Positions 38,201 to 48,175 of a stretch of 64,000 nt of DNA are shown here, in pieces. The DNA is from Piezodorus guildinii (taxonomy: Eukaryota; Arthropoda; Insecta; Hemiptera; Pentatomidae). Below the pieces are notes generated by a model, which saw only the letters and a list, made by a program, of their open reading frames with translations, made no database searches and was not told where the DNA came from. Where the stretch lies: the NCBI GenBank assembly GCA_023052935.1, contig CM041297.1, positions 100,152,484-100,216,483 on the forward strand. The letters run 5' to 3'. Within the stretch, counting starts at the first letter, position 1; every line of letters begins with the position of its first letter. A program made the translations under genes and the position numbers.

Positions 38201-41200
38201 CAGTACATGCCATGAGTGATGTAACAAGCACACAAAATGATGAGGAACCAAGAAAATAATAAGCTTTAATTTTTTTCCTCATAAATTTAAGAACCACTCA
38301 CTTTTATATAGAAATTTTTATAAATAATTTATCGACAAAAGGAAAAGAAAATATTAATTTTTTTATTCCATTAATATTAAATATTTTTTAATCAGTTATT
38401 GGAACTAAGTTCAACATATGTGAATTAAAAGTAAATTTGGCTACTTTTTTCACGTTTTTTCACTGCCTACACCTTGGACGATACTTAAGAAAGTACTTCT
38501 TTTAGATGTTTTTTCAGTTATCAATTTTCTTTTTAGTATAATTTTTATATGATATATTCTTATCAGATATTTAATCGTTCAGTCTTGCAATTATCTTTTT
38601 CTCGTATTAAGTTATTATTAAATGTTCTCAACATTTAAATAGATGTTTAAATGTTCTTTAGATTCAATGTTAGCCACATGCATTAATTTTAACAGTTCAT
38701 TTTAATAATGTTTAGGGACAAGTTCTATATATTTTATTACTGTTGATTATTTTCAATAATCAATCAAGTTAGTGCATACATATTGCTGTAATTTTGTTCC
38801 CAAATTTCATCGAACTACCAAAAAGGCTATTAACAGAAACTTGCTTAATGCTTATAAAATATTAAATCTAAGTTGTACATGTACTGCAAGTTTTAAATAA
38901 GGTGGGGATTAATGGGAGCCTGCCTTGTTTAGTGTGCTAGGTTTATTTTTGTTTTGTTTTTTGAAAAGGATAACCTATATTAATTATTAGGATCTATTTT
39001 TGCTGATTAATAGTCATACTATTGCAATTTTTAAGAACTCTTTATGTTTTTCTTGTATGATTTTTTTTTTTAAATCAAAATTTACTGTTTGAATGATTCT
39101 AGAAGGTGATGGGAATTATAAATTTTCAAAAGTTTTATTCAATCAAAAAGTATAATTGATCTTATTTTACAATAATATAAGTTAATGGTTTCCATGACTG
39201 CAGATCAGTTTTAATTTACAATTTCTTTTTGTAAATTCAGGTACATCGAGATATTTAGGAGCAGCATAGCTGAGGCTAAGCTGGCAGCTGGACCTAAAAT
39301 GCGAAGCGGGTTCTCTATGAATCAGCGACATGCACCTTATGACAGGGGTGACAGATTCGGAGGAATGAATCGCTACAGCCAAATGGGCGGTGGTGGCCGC
39401 AGCAGCCAGAGAAGTTTTAGAGGTGAAGTTTCTTCTCTTATAAATATTAGGATAAGTTTTCACTGCCTATAGAATAGTTTATGGTTAGTTTTTTTATTTG
39501 AATTTGAACTGTTGAAGTATATATACATCAAGAATATTTATCATGTTCACATATGGAAATATTTCACCCAGAGATGTTAATCTCAGTTAAATGTTAATAA
39601 AGGACAGTTAAACAATTCTTTATTTTAGGTAAGTTAATTATAGATTGTTTGTAAATAAAATAATTATTTTAAGTCCAACTAATTGTAATTAATAAAACTT
39701 TATTTTAGCATCGTTCAACTCTTTACTAATTTAACTAAGAAGAAGAATTAAAAATTTTTTAACTGTCGTTTACTAAAATTTAATTGAGGTAACCTCCCTG
39801 GTTTAAATATACCCATATGCGAGCATGATAATAAAATTCTTAATTTTACATATAAACAGTAAAATCTCCATAATTTGTATGAATTTGCTGGTCCTTTGAA
39901 AATATTCAGTTACTTCGTATAGAAAATGTGCAATTTGATACCCTCAATAATATGTTTCTTTTTTCATCATTCTTGTAATCTAAATGTAATATTTGAATTT
40001 GGAAACATGAAACCAGTATAGTTGTGGTGCTTTCGATATAGAGCAGATTGCTAGTCAGGCAGAGGTACAATGTTAACAAATCCCAGTTTCTATACACTGT
40101 TTGTATGAATTCCATAGCTCTCGATTCTTGCATTGTTAATTTTTGTCCTGCTTATGGAGTTTTATAATCCATCAAATATGATAAATCACCATGGTGGTTT
40201 TGTAACATTATGAAGTCTTTCCTTCGGCAGTTATTTACGGCACGAAAGTATAGGGAAAATCACAATACGACATTAGAAAATTAACACTTGTCAGGATAAG
40301 TAGGAAACCCTAATTTTAAAGATCATATATGAGTGTTTGGCCAAGTGATTTCAACATGCTCATTGAATGAAACATTTCAAAGGAAAATATGAAACTTCAT
40401 GTCAGAAAAATGGGAACTAGAAATGTCAAATGGATGGAAGCATTTGAAAACAGAGAAGGCAATGATCATTTGATCCAAATAAACTATAAAACTCACAAAA
40501 TTCATTTTTTCAATTAAATGGGTTGTTTAGTATATATTTTCGCTGAATGTGTCAAAAAAAGCCATCACATAATCAAGAATTGATTAAAAAAAAAAATAAT
40601 AATAAAAATAAAAAAAATAATTTATTCATATTATTTTGAGCAATATTCCATTTGCGTGTAAATTAAAGCAATGTATTAACATAGTTTTATATTTTTGTTT
40701 TTACTTCTGTTAATTTGTATTTATCTCTTGGTCCCTTGAAATATGAAATATCAGGATTTTTCTTTATTAAATAAAGTGTTAAATATGATGTATAAGACAA
40801 TTCTAGTGATAGTCATAAAACATTATAAATTAGTTTAATGAAATATTTTTAACCTTTTCTTTTTAACCCGCTTTCTTGAAATAAATTGGCTTGAATCGAT
40901 TCAGCTTCCGTACTTAGCTGAGAGAAGCCCTGATAAAGACAGAAAACATTGGTTCATATTTAACACATGGTCAACTATTAAGTCATCAATAAATTAATTT
41001 TTATTCATGCATATTACACTTGGTCTGTTTTAGTGATCATAGGTGACTGTAGGAACTGTAGTTTTATATTATTCAAAAACTTTCAATTAACATTAATGTG
41101 TATTAGCAACTAAAGTGTAAAACTACGTAAGTTGGCAAATGTCTGATTTATTTAGAAATAGTTTGATTTTTCCTATTTAGTAGTGAATCATTTGTTCTTG

Positions 41201-43543
41201 GGCAGATAATTAAAAAAAAAAAAAAAAAAAAAATCATCTCATGCTTGATTATCTAGTATCAGATATGGTAGTCCAAAAGCCTGTGTTCAATTTTCCTATC
41301 TCAAGAGTAATAAAAATCTCCTGGTTTCATAGACCAACCACAGGGAAGAGAGATTCTCCTAAGTATGCCACTCAGTCCACATTATATAGCTTAGACCTCC
41401 TTCAATCTTGAGTCTTTTTCTTGAATATCCATGGCATCACTTAGATGAAGAGCTTCTGTCTCTAATTATGAGAAAAACAATATTTTTTGTTCTAATGATA
41501 TTAATAATTTACTTTAAGAAGTTCGAAAAAAAAAAAAACAGTCTAATTATTTCTTAAGATTTTAATAATTAAACCAGTTTTATATCATATTTTCTGGTTT
41601 ATTGGAGTGATGGAGGATAAAGAATAAAATATTTTATTGGAACAAGCCAGTGTGAATACATAAAACATCTTTTTTCTTGTTATATATTTTTACCACATAT
41701 GTTTTATTTATGGAGTTATTTAAAAGAGCTTATGAATCCATGTGTTAATGATCTAATGTTTTTATTGGAAAAATTTAAATACCAAGAAGTGGATTCACTG
41801 CTTCAATGAGAACAATTGTGCTTTGAAACAACATTTCTCTACTCTAAAGATTTATTTAATAATTAACTTAACAAAATCCTGTATACTAAATAATGAATGA
41901 AGATAAAACAGAATTCTACAGTAAATGTTAACTAGTTCTAAGAGATCATCTTATTGACATTACTTCGTGTAGGAGAATGTTAAATTTTACTGTCTTAAAA
42001 AAGTACTATAGGAAAAATACTTAGTGTTTTGTTTTTTTAAAGAAGCAATCAATTAATGTCAAAATAAATCACAGGAATCGGCAGGCAAGGAGGCAGTTTC
42101 AGCGACTTCGATGATGACCCATGGGAAGATCAGCCAAGAGTTAGGCCTTGGGAAGACTCACGTTCAAGGAGGGGTGGCCCTTGGGAAGATTCCCGACGAG
42201 GAGGACAATGGGAAAACAGTAAGTTCATGCTTCTGAAACCAACTACTGTTATCTAACATAGTGTGTTTATATTTACATTTTGGACTTTAGTCTTCACTAA
42301 TTTATTGGTTTTATTGATGATTTAAGTGTATAGTAGAATGATATGGCTCATTAAATAAGTTAATAACTTTTCAGTAACGGACTGAGCTATTGTATACTGT
42401 GGAGAGTTGGGACAGGATAATATTTTTGTAGTCTGATCTCTTTGTTTCTGATGCTGTTTCTCTTAGTAACTAATTAGCTTATGAATCTAATGACTCCCTG
42501 CAGGGTGGGTCTGTTTTTAATGGTATCTTGTATGAAAGATGTTCTACATAAAAGTGATTAGTTCTCGATAACTTAAGCTGCATACAAAAAATATTAACTA
42601 ATAAATTTAATCTTTTAATTCTTTGTAATACGCGATGATAATTCAAGTCAATGTTAATTTTTTTGTTTTTATAGGAATTCTTGCTTGTAGTAGATCTTTT
42701 CCTTATTTTGTAAGTGCTCAAGCTGAAAGTCGTAACAAAAAATTAAAATTTATCTGCATTTTCAGGAGGAGGTTTCAATGACTACGATGATGGTCCATGG
42801 GAAGGAGGTCCAGGTGGTGGTCCATGGGACAACAGTGGACCAGGATTGGGGCCCAGAGGAGGCATCAAGCCACTACTGCCGAGCTTGGGACCCCCTGATA
42901 GGGGATTCGGCAGCGGGCACGGAGGAAACGGCTGGCAACCACCAACTCATTGCGTTCACATGAGAGGTCTGCCTTTCAGAGCTACCCAGGCTGACATTGC
43001 AGAGGTAGGCAATATATCTGGTTTTATATTGAATTTTTAGATAAGAACAAATACTTATGTATTCCTTTATAGAGTAGTCTCGTCAGATCATGAAGTAATT
43101 TTATTTTGTTTACAGTTTTTCAGACCTATCATTCCTGTTAGCATTAGGATCCTCTATGACAATTCAGGCCGTCCATCGGGAGAAGCTGATGTAGAATTTA
43201 GCTGTCACGATGATGCCGTCAAAGCCATGACTAAGGTGATTTTCTTTTACAATCTAAGAATTGAGAATTATTGTTTTAAATTGTCTCACTCTAAATATCA
43301 ACTTTGTTTTAGGATAAGAGCCATATGCAACACAGGTACATCGAACTTTTCATGGACTCGACCCCAGGTGGTGGTGATAGATTTGGAGGAAATGGTTTTA
43401 GCAGTAGAGGTAGAGGTAATAAAACTTAATTTTTAATACCTTATGCTTAAAGAAACATTTTTTATTTTATTATTAATTCTATCTTTGTTTTTCTTTTTTT
43501 TGTAGCAGGTATGGGAGGGGGAGGCTTTTCAAGAAGGTACTAA
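32276..43543 (+). CDS. glo: hnRNP H/F family RNA-binding protein (glorund-like)
   Basis: Nuclear RNA-binding protein of the hnRNP F/H family, which reads G-runs through quasi-RRMs and controls splicing and translation. Ten coding exons: 32276-32369, 33422-33580, 34430-34573, 36273-36411, 39241-39422, 42075-42218, 42766-43004, 43116-43235, 43313-43415 and 43509-43543. All are GT-AG and phase-consistent, giving 1,359 nt or 452 aa. qRRM1 spans about residues 11-90 ([20 protein letters not shown]). qRRM2 spans about 112-188 ([31 protein letters not shown]). qRRM3 spans about 350-423 ([30 protein letters not shown]). A Gly/Arg-rich linker with repeated PWED motifs (residues 255-310) and a short Gly-rich tail to SRRY complete it. 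Length is near that of vertebrate hnRNP H. Intron 2 has a ribozyme-bearing foldback; exon 5 shows signs of regulated splicing. Confidence 0.96.
32640..32745 (-). repeat. Decayed short repeat related to 21255-21400
   Basis: It shares the ordered words GATCTC, CAATCACC, TTGGCC-like and ATATGCACTAAACCC with 21255-21400 on the minus strand. It abuts the foldback element at 32750. Too decayed to define a pol III promoter. Confidence 0.3.
32750..32992 (+). mobile_element. Penelope-like foldback element in hnRNP intron 2
   Basis: The ends are inverted repeats of about 55 bp. The left starts ATTATAGGTGGACTAATCAG, and the right is the reverse complement ending CTGATTATTCCACCTATAAT. The interior holds a hammerhead core at 32903-32932 and about 90 bp homologous to 9690-9780. 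It lies 380 nt into intron 2 in the sense direction of hnRNP. No protein is encoded. Confidence 0.75.
32903..32932 (+). ncRNA. Hammerhead ribozyme core, sense in hnRNP pre-mRNA
   Basis: Order: CTGATGA (32903-32909), T, GGCTC, loop ACAAGCTT, GATCC, GAAA (32929-32932). All core blocks are kept. Stem II has one mismatch compared with the copy at 9650-9679 (GATCC in place of GAGCC). GCC before and GGC after the core can form a short stem I. After GAAA the sequence is TGTCGGC in place of CGTTGGC, which may weaken stem III. Activity unknown. Confidence 0.6.
33780..33851. repeat. Paired ATAAATACGT inverted motifs
   Basis: The near-palindrome ACGTATAAATACGT (33793-33806) and the related GGATATATAAATACGTCC (33834-33851) lie 28 bp apart in hnRNP intron 3. 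A TTAA lies just upstream. It may be the end of a small DNA transposon; class unknown. Confidence 0.3.
33885..34012 (+). mobile_element. LINE family B 3' UTR fragment in hnRNP intron 3
   Basis: It matches the 3' UTR of the copy ending at 6320: CTGTACAACATTGTTATTCTTA, then GGGACATAGTCCCAGAATAAA. Its tail is a (TTA)n run. Severely 5'-truncated, sense to the host gene. Confidence 0.75.
34574..36272 (+). other. hnRNP H intron 4
   Basis: A 1.7-kb very AT-rich intron with poly(T) and poly(A) runs. It ends in an unusually poor 3' splice region. An A-run at 36209-36222 is followed by GGTTGGTTGTTTGCTGGGCCAG, with no long pyrimidine tract before exon 5. Confidence 0.7.
36412..36522 (+). promoter_or_regulatory. 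G-run cluster and alternative donor downstream of hnRNP exon 5
   Basis: The exon 5 donor is AG|GTGGGG, a poor match to GTAAGT. Within 105 nt follow G-runs at 36414-36418, 36455-36457, 36488-36493 and 36511-36514, then a strong donor GAG|GTAAGG at 36517. Reading through the first donor meets an in-frame TAA at 36464-36466. G-runs are the binding sites of this same protein family, so the arrangement suggests autoregulation. The G-rich patch ends sharply and the rest of intron 5 is AT-rich. Confidence 0.6.
36523..39240 (+). other. Remainder of hnRNP H intron 5
   Basis: AT-rich, with no frame or repeat I can support. It ends in TTTGTAAATTCAG before exon 6. Confidence 0.6.
39423..42074 (+). other. 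hnRNP H intron 6
   Basis: AT-rich, with poly(A) runs at 40585 and 41211. A possible decayed SINE-like patch lies near 41230-41400 (GCCTGTGTTCAATTTTCC). No gene seen. Confidence 0.55.
43501..43508 (+). promoter_or_regulatory. NAGNAG tandem acceptor of the last hnRNP exon
   Basis: The 3' splice site reads TGTAGCAG|GT. Splicing after TAG (43505) or CAG (43508) changes the product by one residue: an extra Ala (GCA) with TAG, or Gly-Met directly with CAG. Both keep the frame to SRRY. Confidence 0.7.
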
Positions 43544-44425
43544 TTAGAAATGGAGCCATCTAGCTTAGAAACAAGTCTTTTTACTGTCATCACCATTGCT
43601 ATGTATTATCTTCAATAACATATATTGATTAAATATAGCGTTTTTTTTTTTTTTTCTTTTTTGTAAAAGTGGAGTTTCTTATAATGCAAATTTGTTTTTT
43701 AAAGGTCATTAAGTGATTCATTAATCCTTTTCTTTTTCTTTATTTTTTTATAATTTCTTATAAATATGTTCAATGTATTATATGTTAGTTTTTTTTGCTG
43801 TATTACTTAGCAGTTTAATAATTCTGCTATACATTTGGTTCAGGTAATGGCAATTATTTTATTTTTTATGTTTTATAGTAAAAACCTATGAGTGTATGGA
43901 TGTAGATTAGGTTTATCATTAGTAATTTGATGCTCAACAAGTATTAATGTGTTAATTTTTTGAAAAAATAAGTATAAGTAGTTAATTAAAATAACAGCAT
44001 TAGTGTCATTTTTGAATTTATATACAAATTGTCATATTTTTACTAATTCACTGTTTTTATTCTATCTAAAGTTCATTCATTCTTGTATTATACCAGACAT
44101 TATTAAATTATTATGTAACAGGCTTGTTCATTCTTTTTAAATTTATTTTTCTCATGCTCTTCTTTATAAGAGGTTTGTGATTTTGAAATTTTAATGAAGT
44201 AACAGTTTCCACAAATATGATAAAAGATTCATTCTAGTAGAAGTATTATTCAGCAAATTTATTAAAAAATGTTGAAGAAACTGGATCATCATTAATTGAA
44301 ATTATCTTGTATAACCCAAAGTAAATAAGGTATAAAATAAAACAAATATCTTCCAAATGAAATGGAGTTACTAATTATAAAAGAGATGTTTTCTTCGCCT
44401 ATTTGATATAACATGTCCAATCCTG
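43544..44425 (+). other. hnRNP H 3' UTR and downstream flank
   Basis: AT-rich and non-coding after the TAA stop. A candidate poly(A) signal AATAAA is at 44336-44341. It ends where a SINE begins. Confidence 0.55.
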
Positions 44426-44690
44426 TAGCAGAGTAGCTAGCATAACAGCCTTCTGAGCCAAAGGTCACTGGTTTAATGATCCTATAATTTTTTTTTTTTT
44501 TTTAACAGTAAAAGACTCTTGATTATGCCGTCCTTCGGAGGAGACGTCTAAAGGTGGTCCCGAGCCTGTGGGATGTTGGTACTCCTTATAAATCCCTATC
44601 ATAATTAAACCTGGATAGGCAAAATTTAGGACTCTGTTGCATCCTCCGATTAGCCACAGTAGCGTAAAGCGACCTTAAATAAATAAACAG
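44426..44690 (+). mobile_element. tRNA-derived SINE, copy 2
   Basis: Plus strand. The head is GTAGCAGAGTAGCTAGCATAA (A-box region) with a decayed B box GGTCACTGGTTTAATGATC. A poly(T) insert follows, then the conserved body ending CCTGGATAGGCAAAATTTAGG, CCTCCGATTAGCCACAGTAGC and an AAATAAATAAA tail. Opposite orientation to copies 1, 3 and 4. Confidence 0.88.
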
Positions 44691-45689
44691 CATGTCCAAT
44701 CCAGTCTTTTGTTGTCATTCAAAATTGATGAGAGATAATACATGTTACAGAACCTTCAAAAATACTTTTTGTTTTAACTTTTAATACCATTATTTTTCCT
44801 GTGTGGTTCATTTTAATCACCAATAATAGTTAATTGAATTTTATCGTTACTAGTCAACTTTCATAATAAATCTTAGTAAAAACAAATTTTTGGCAAGAAA
44901 TTGAAGTCATTTTTTTAAATATCCAACTTCATGCCCAGTAGGATTTGTAATTTAGGGTATGTTGTAACAAAGCAAGATGTGGAGGTGCTCAGTGTGTTTA
45001 ATAGAAAAGAGTATTCTAATTTCATTTTCCAATGGTAGCCTGTCAACTAAACTACCAAATTTAGAATATAGAACTAAGTCCTCTGACTAAGGTTATTATT
45101 GGCTGAAATAGGTTGGTAAACCAAATAAAAAAGTTCAAAAGCAATTCCAATCAGTATACTGATGCTAAACCAATTAGTGCTATTTAGAATGAATTTATGA
45201 AATACAAATGTAGTATACCTATTGAGTTTTTTCTCCCATGATTGTGCATCCCTGATGTATATGGAGAGTATTTGATTTAACCATCTTGCTAGAACCAAGA
45301 AAGGATTGTGGCTCTGCTTTAAAAATGAGTATGAGGGGCTCGAATGGACAGAAGATAGTTAATATCTCATTCCAATCAAGAAGTGAGAAAATATTCTGCG
45401 TTTATTAAGAAGTCTAGACCAAACATGCAGGTTTCAACCACACATCTACATCCAGGAATGCTGAAGACCTCTTGATAGTAGACCAGGATACCTGAGATCA
45501 ATTAATGTTACTCCTTATTAGGGTAAGTGAGAATCAGATGAGCATTGAGGTCAATGTTATAGGTGAGGAAGGAAATGCTGGAAGTGGGTGATAATTCATT
45601 GTGAGTGAATTATCACTGACATTTAATGTATAGTAAATATACTATAAGCACAATAATTTTCTTGATATCCATTATAAATGTTTAATTTC

Positions 45690-46700
45690 TTAAAAGGTTT
45701 CTAAATTAAAAAATCTGGTGTGGTTACACATGACTTTCACTTACCTATGTTTTAAAAAAACTGTTTAAAGAATTTTCAAATACAGTTACAGGTAAAAATG
45801 AGTGAAACCATTAAAGAATTAATTAAATTGAATTTCTATTGAAACGTGTGTTTTATTAAAAAATCTATATCATTATCTAAAACAATCAGTTTTGTTTGTT
45901 TATTTAATGCCCTTTATGCTGCTGTGGCTAATCGGAGGATGCTACAGTGGGAGTCCTAATTTTTTTCTATCCAGGTTTTATTAGGATAGGGTTCTTTAAT
46001 GAGGACTTTAAGGATTTTTTACTGCCATTAAAAAATCCTAGGGCTACCTGCGGGTTTGAACCTGGGACCTTTGGCATAGGAGGCTGTTATGCTAACCACC
46101 CTGCTACAGGTAACCCCCTTTTACAAGCTTGTGTATACGATTTTTTTTTTTTCCAAAATCTTTAGCTTTCCAATGGTGTATTATACATATGTATTGCTGT
46201 TCTTATGTTCCAAAAAAAAAAAAGAATTTATTAAAAAAATATTTTTTCCCTTGAGTTGAATATCGAATTCGTTCAACTGATATTTATCAATAGTAAGAAG
46301 ATAATATGGTTATTTTTATTGAATCTACAAAATTTACTTTAGAGGAAGAAAATTTAAAATATCGGCATTTAAGCCCTGTCAGACTGTCACTCAGATTTAA
46401 ACCTAGATGATGTCAAAGCCCATTAAATTTTACATCGACATAGCGAGTTTAATCAAAATCGTTAGAGCCGTTTTTGAGAAAACCGTAAAAAGGTGCAAAA
46501 TACATGGTATAAAGTGGCTCTTCTGGTTCTGGTAAGCTGATTTTGTAACATCTCGAGCGTGTAGTTTTCTTAAATATGAAATTTCAGTTTCATAGGACTT
46601 TCCGTTTAAGCGCGGGAGATACCACAGACATTTTGCGGGACATGGTCATTTGTACTCAGAGGAACCCAAAACTTTTATTTCCGTTGAAAACTGGAATTCG
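45690..46700 (-). repeat. Unclassified ~1-kb dispersed repeat, copy 1 (split by a SINE)
   Basis: Read on the minus strand it aligns by eye with 59125-61240. Shared words in the same order are TTTGCACCTTTTTAC, AAAACGGCT, ATTTTGATTAAACT, TCGATGTAAAATTTAAT, GGCTTAAATGCCGAT, AAATTTTCTTCCTCTAAAG, ACATAAGAACAGCAATA, TTCAATTTAATTAATTCTTTAA and finally GTGTAACCACACCAGA. No protein frame is shared. The SINE at 45896-46120 interrupts it. Class unknown. Confidence 0.65.
45896..46120 (-). mobile_element. tRNA-derived SINE, copy 3
   Basis: The minus-strand head is TGTAGCAGGGTGGTTAGCATAA with a B box of GGTTCAAACC. The body has the CCTATCC..GATAG hairpin and TCCGATTAGCCACAG, with an AAATAAACAAACA tail. 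It lacks about 60 bp of the middle present in copy 1 (the GACATCGCACAGGCTCGGG part). Inserted in the unclassified repeat. Confidence 0.88.
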
Positions 46701-46841
46701 AAAATTTTCACGATCGCAATACTTTCCCTTAGTTATATATTTCATATAAGTGAACAATGTAAATCACAACTGTTTCATTGTAACTTGGTCATTTAATTTT
46801 TTTGTGCTTTTTAAAAGTAGTATTTGATTCTTTTATCGGAT

Positions 46842-47087
46842 TTAAATTAAGTAATTATACCTCCCCTTTATTCTGGCACTAACATGTACAGCGGCTAAAA
46901 TCCACCACGAGAGGGAAATGCCAGTGTTTTCCTTGACAGCATTGCTAATCAATAAACTTTGGATAAGATATAAAAGCATCGTAGCGCCCGGATAAATTAG
47001 CATACCAGCAAACTTTCTGAAGATTCGCGACTGATGTAAGAAATTACCAGTAATTAGAACAAATAAGCACGTCAGAAGCTTAGCCAC
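46842..47087 (-). CDS. Unrecognised short frame, low confidence
   Basis: An 81-codon frame starting at an ATG and ending in TAA. It is hydrophobic in two stretches (LLTCLFVLITGNF and MLLYLIQSLLI) with a WWILAAVHV segment. It resembles a membrane-protein fragment, but I recognise no family. The surrounding 46701-48028 has somewhat higher GC than typical intergenic DNA here and no other feature I can support. It may be a chance frame or a piece of an unknown repeat. Confidence 0.15.
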   Translation of the reverse strand: MAKLLTCLFVLITGNFLHQSRIFRKFAGMLIYPGATMLLYLIQSLLISNAVKENTGISLSWWILAAVHVSARIKGRYNYLI

Positions 47088-48028
47088 ACAAATGGAAAAT
47101 TATTACCAAGAAAGGCTATTTAACTCAAAACGACTATGATAGAATCAGCTTCTAAATATGGGATGAAAAGTGACCTCAACTCCTTTGTAAGGTTAACTAA
47201 TCGCACACGTGGAATCAAAACTCGGAGGCTACAAATATGGGATTAACATAAATCGTCCATTCTCACCGAGCATGTGATGTAAAAAATCAATAAATTTAAC
47301 AATAGCCTTTGGCTACAATTTATACTCTTCAAGTACCGTATGGCTCTCTTGAATGGAAAGAGATATGTTAAGTTATTGTTACGACTACGTGAACAATGAG
47401 GGCAATGTCATGTATATGTTCTGTGACACATTCTGGACCAGAGATTTTCTCTTGCCCTGGTTCTGTTTAATATAGTCCTTATATAAACGCACCAGTAAAA
47501 AAAGTAGGACAGACATCCCATGGAACGACTTTAAACAGAATGAAACACGTGGTCTAGGCAATGAGGAATCGACAAAGCGTCAAGTATTTCTTGTTAGTAT
47601 TTCTTGAGATGGAAAAAAGAATGGACCTGTTAATTACCGAGGAGAGAGAGATACACTTTATAGAACAAGGGAAGCTGTCCAACTTGCACACAGCGTACTT
47701 ATTTAGTAAAAACTTCCTTACTTTAAAGAAGAACCAGTTTTCCTGCAGAAGCGCTATGTAGTTCATAACTTTAGGTTTGAGCTAAACGTGTAATTAATTT
47801 TTTTTATTCTAAAGTTTAATGATCAACAATTAAGTAAAATTTTGAATAATTGTAGGTTATTGATGATATTTCAGTAGTAGGCTGCTCAATCGTACAACCA
47901 ATCTCAGAATCTACAAAACATCCCTTTTTAATGATATACGTTTGAGCATAACCACATGGGAGCGGTGCTTGAAGACCCCCTTTAAACAAAAATTTTTAAA
48001 ATAAAACAATGTATTAAGATAAAATTCA

Positions 48029-48175
48029 TGTGATAGGTAAAAATAATCGGGAGTCAGTCGTATTAAAAATATTTTAATTTTGCTGACGTTTCGGCTCACG
48101 TGTTTAAGACAAAACGTCGGCAAAATTGAAACATTTTTAACACGACTGAATCCTTTTTTTTTCTACCTATGATAA
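48029..48175. mobile_element. Short foldback related to the Penelope-like elements
   Basis: Inverted arms: ATAGGTAAAAATAATCGGGA with AGTCAGTCGTATTAAAAAT on the left, and the reverse complement of CTACCTAT and ACGACTGAATCC on the right. They meet at TTTTGCTGACGTTTCGGCTC / AAACGTCGGCAAAATT. The arms are those of the element at 32750-32992. The centre keeps the TTTCGGCTCA half of the hammerhead but has lost the CTGATGA block. Confidence 0.65.

Noticed and set aside
42846..43040. 64-codon frame at hnRNP exon 8
   Set aside because: Part of exon 8 plus intronic read-through, already in the hnRNP gene.
43227..43436. 69-codon frame over hnRNP exons 9 and 10
   Set aside because: Runs through an intron in the wrong frame; the qRRM3 frame is clear.
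47561..47761. 66-codon plus frame
   Set aside because: No recognisable motif, no splice context, and an opposing frame of equal length.
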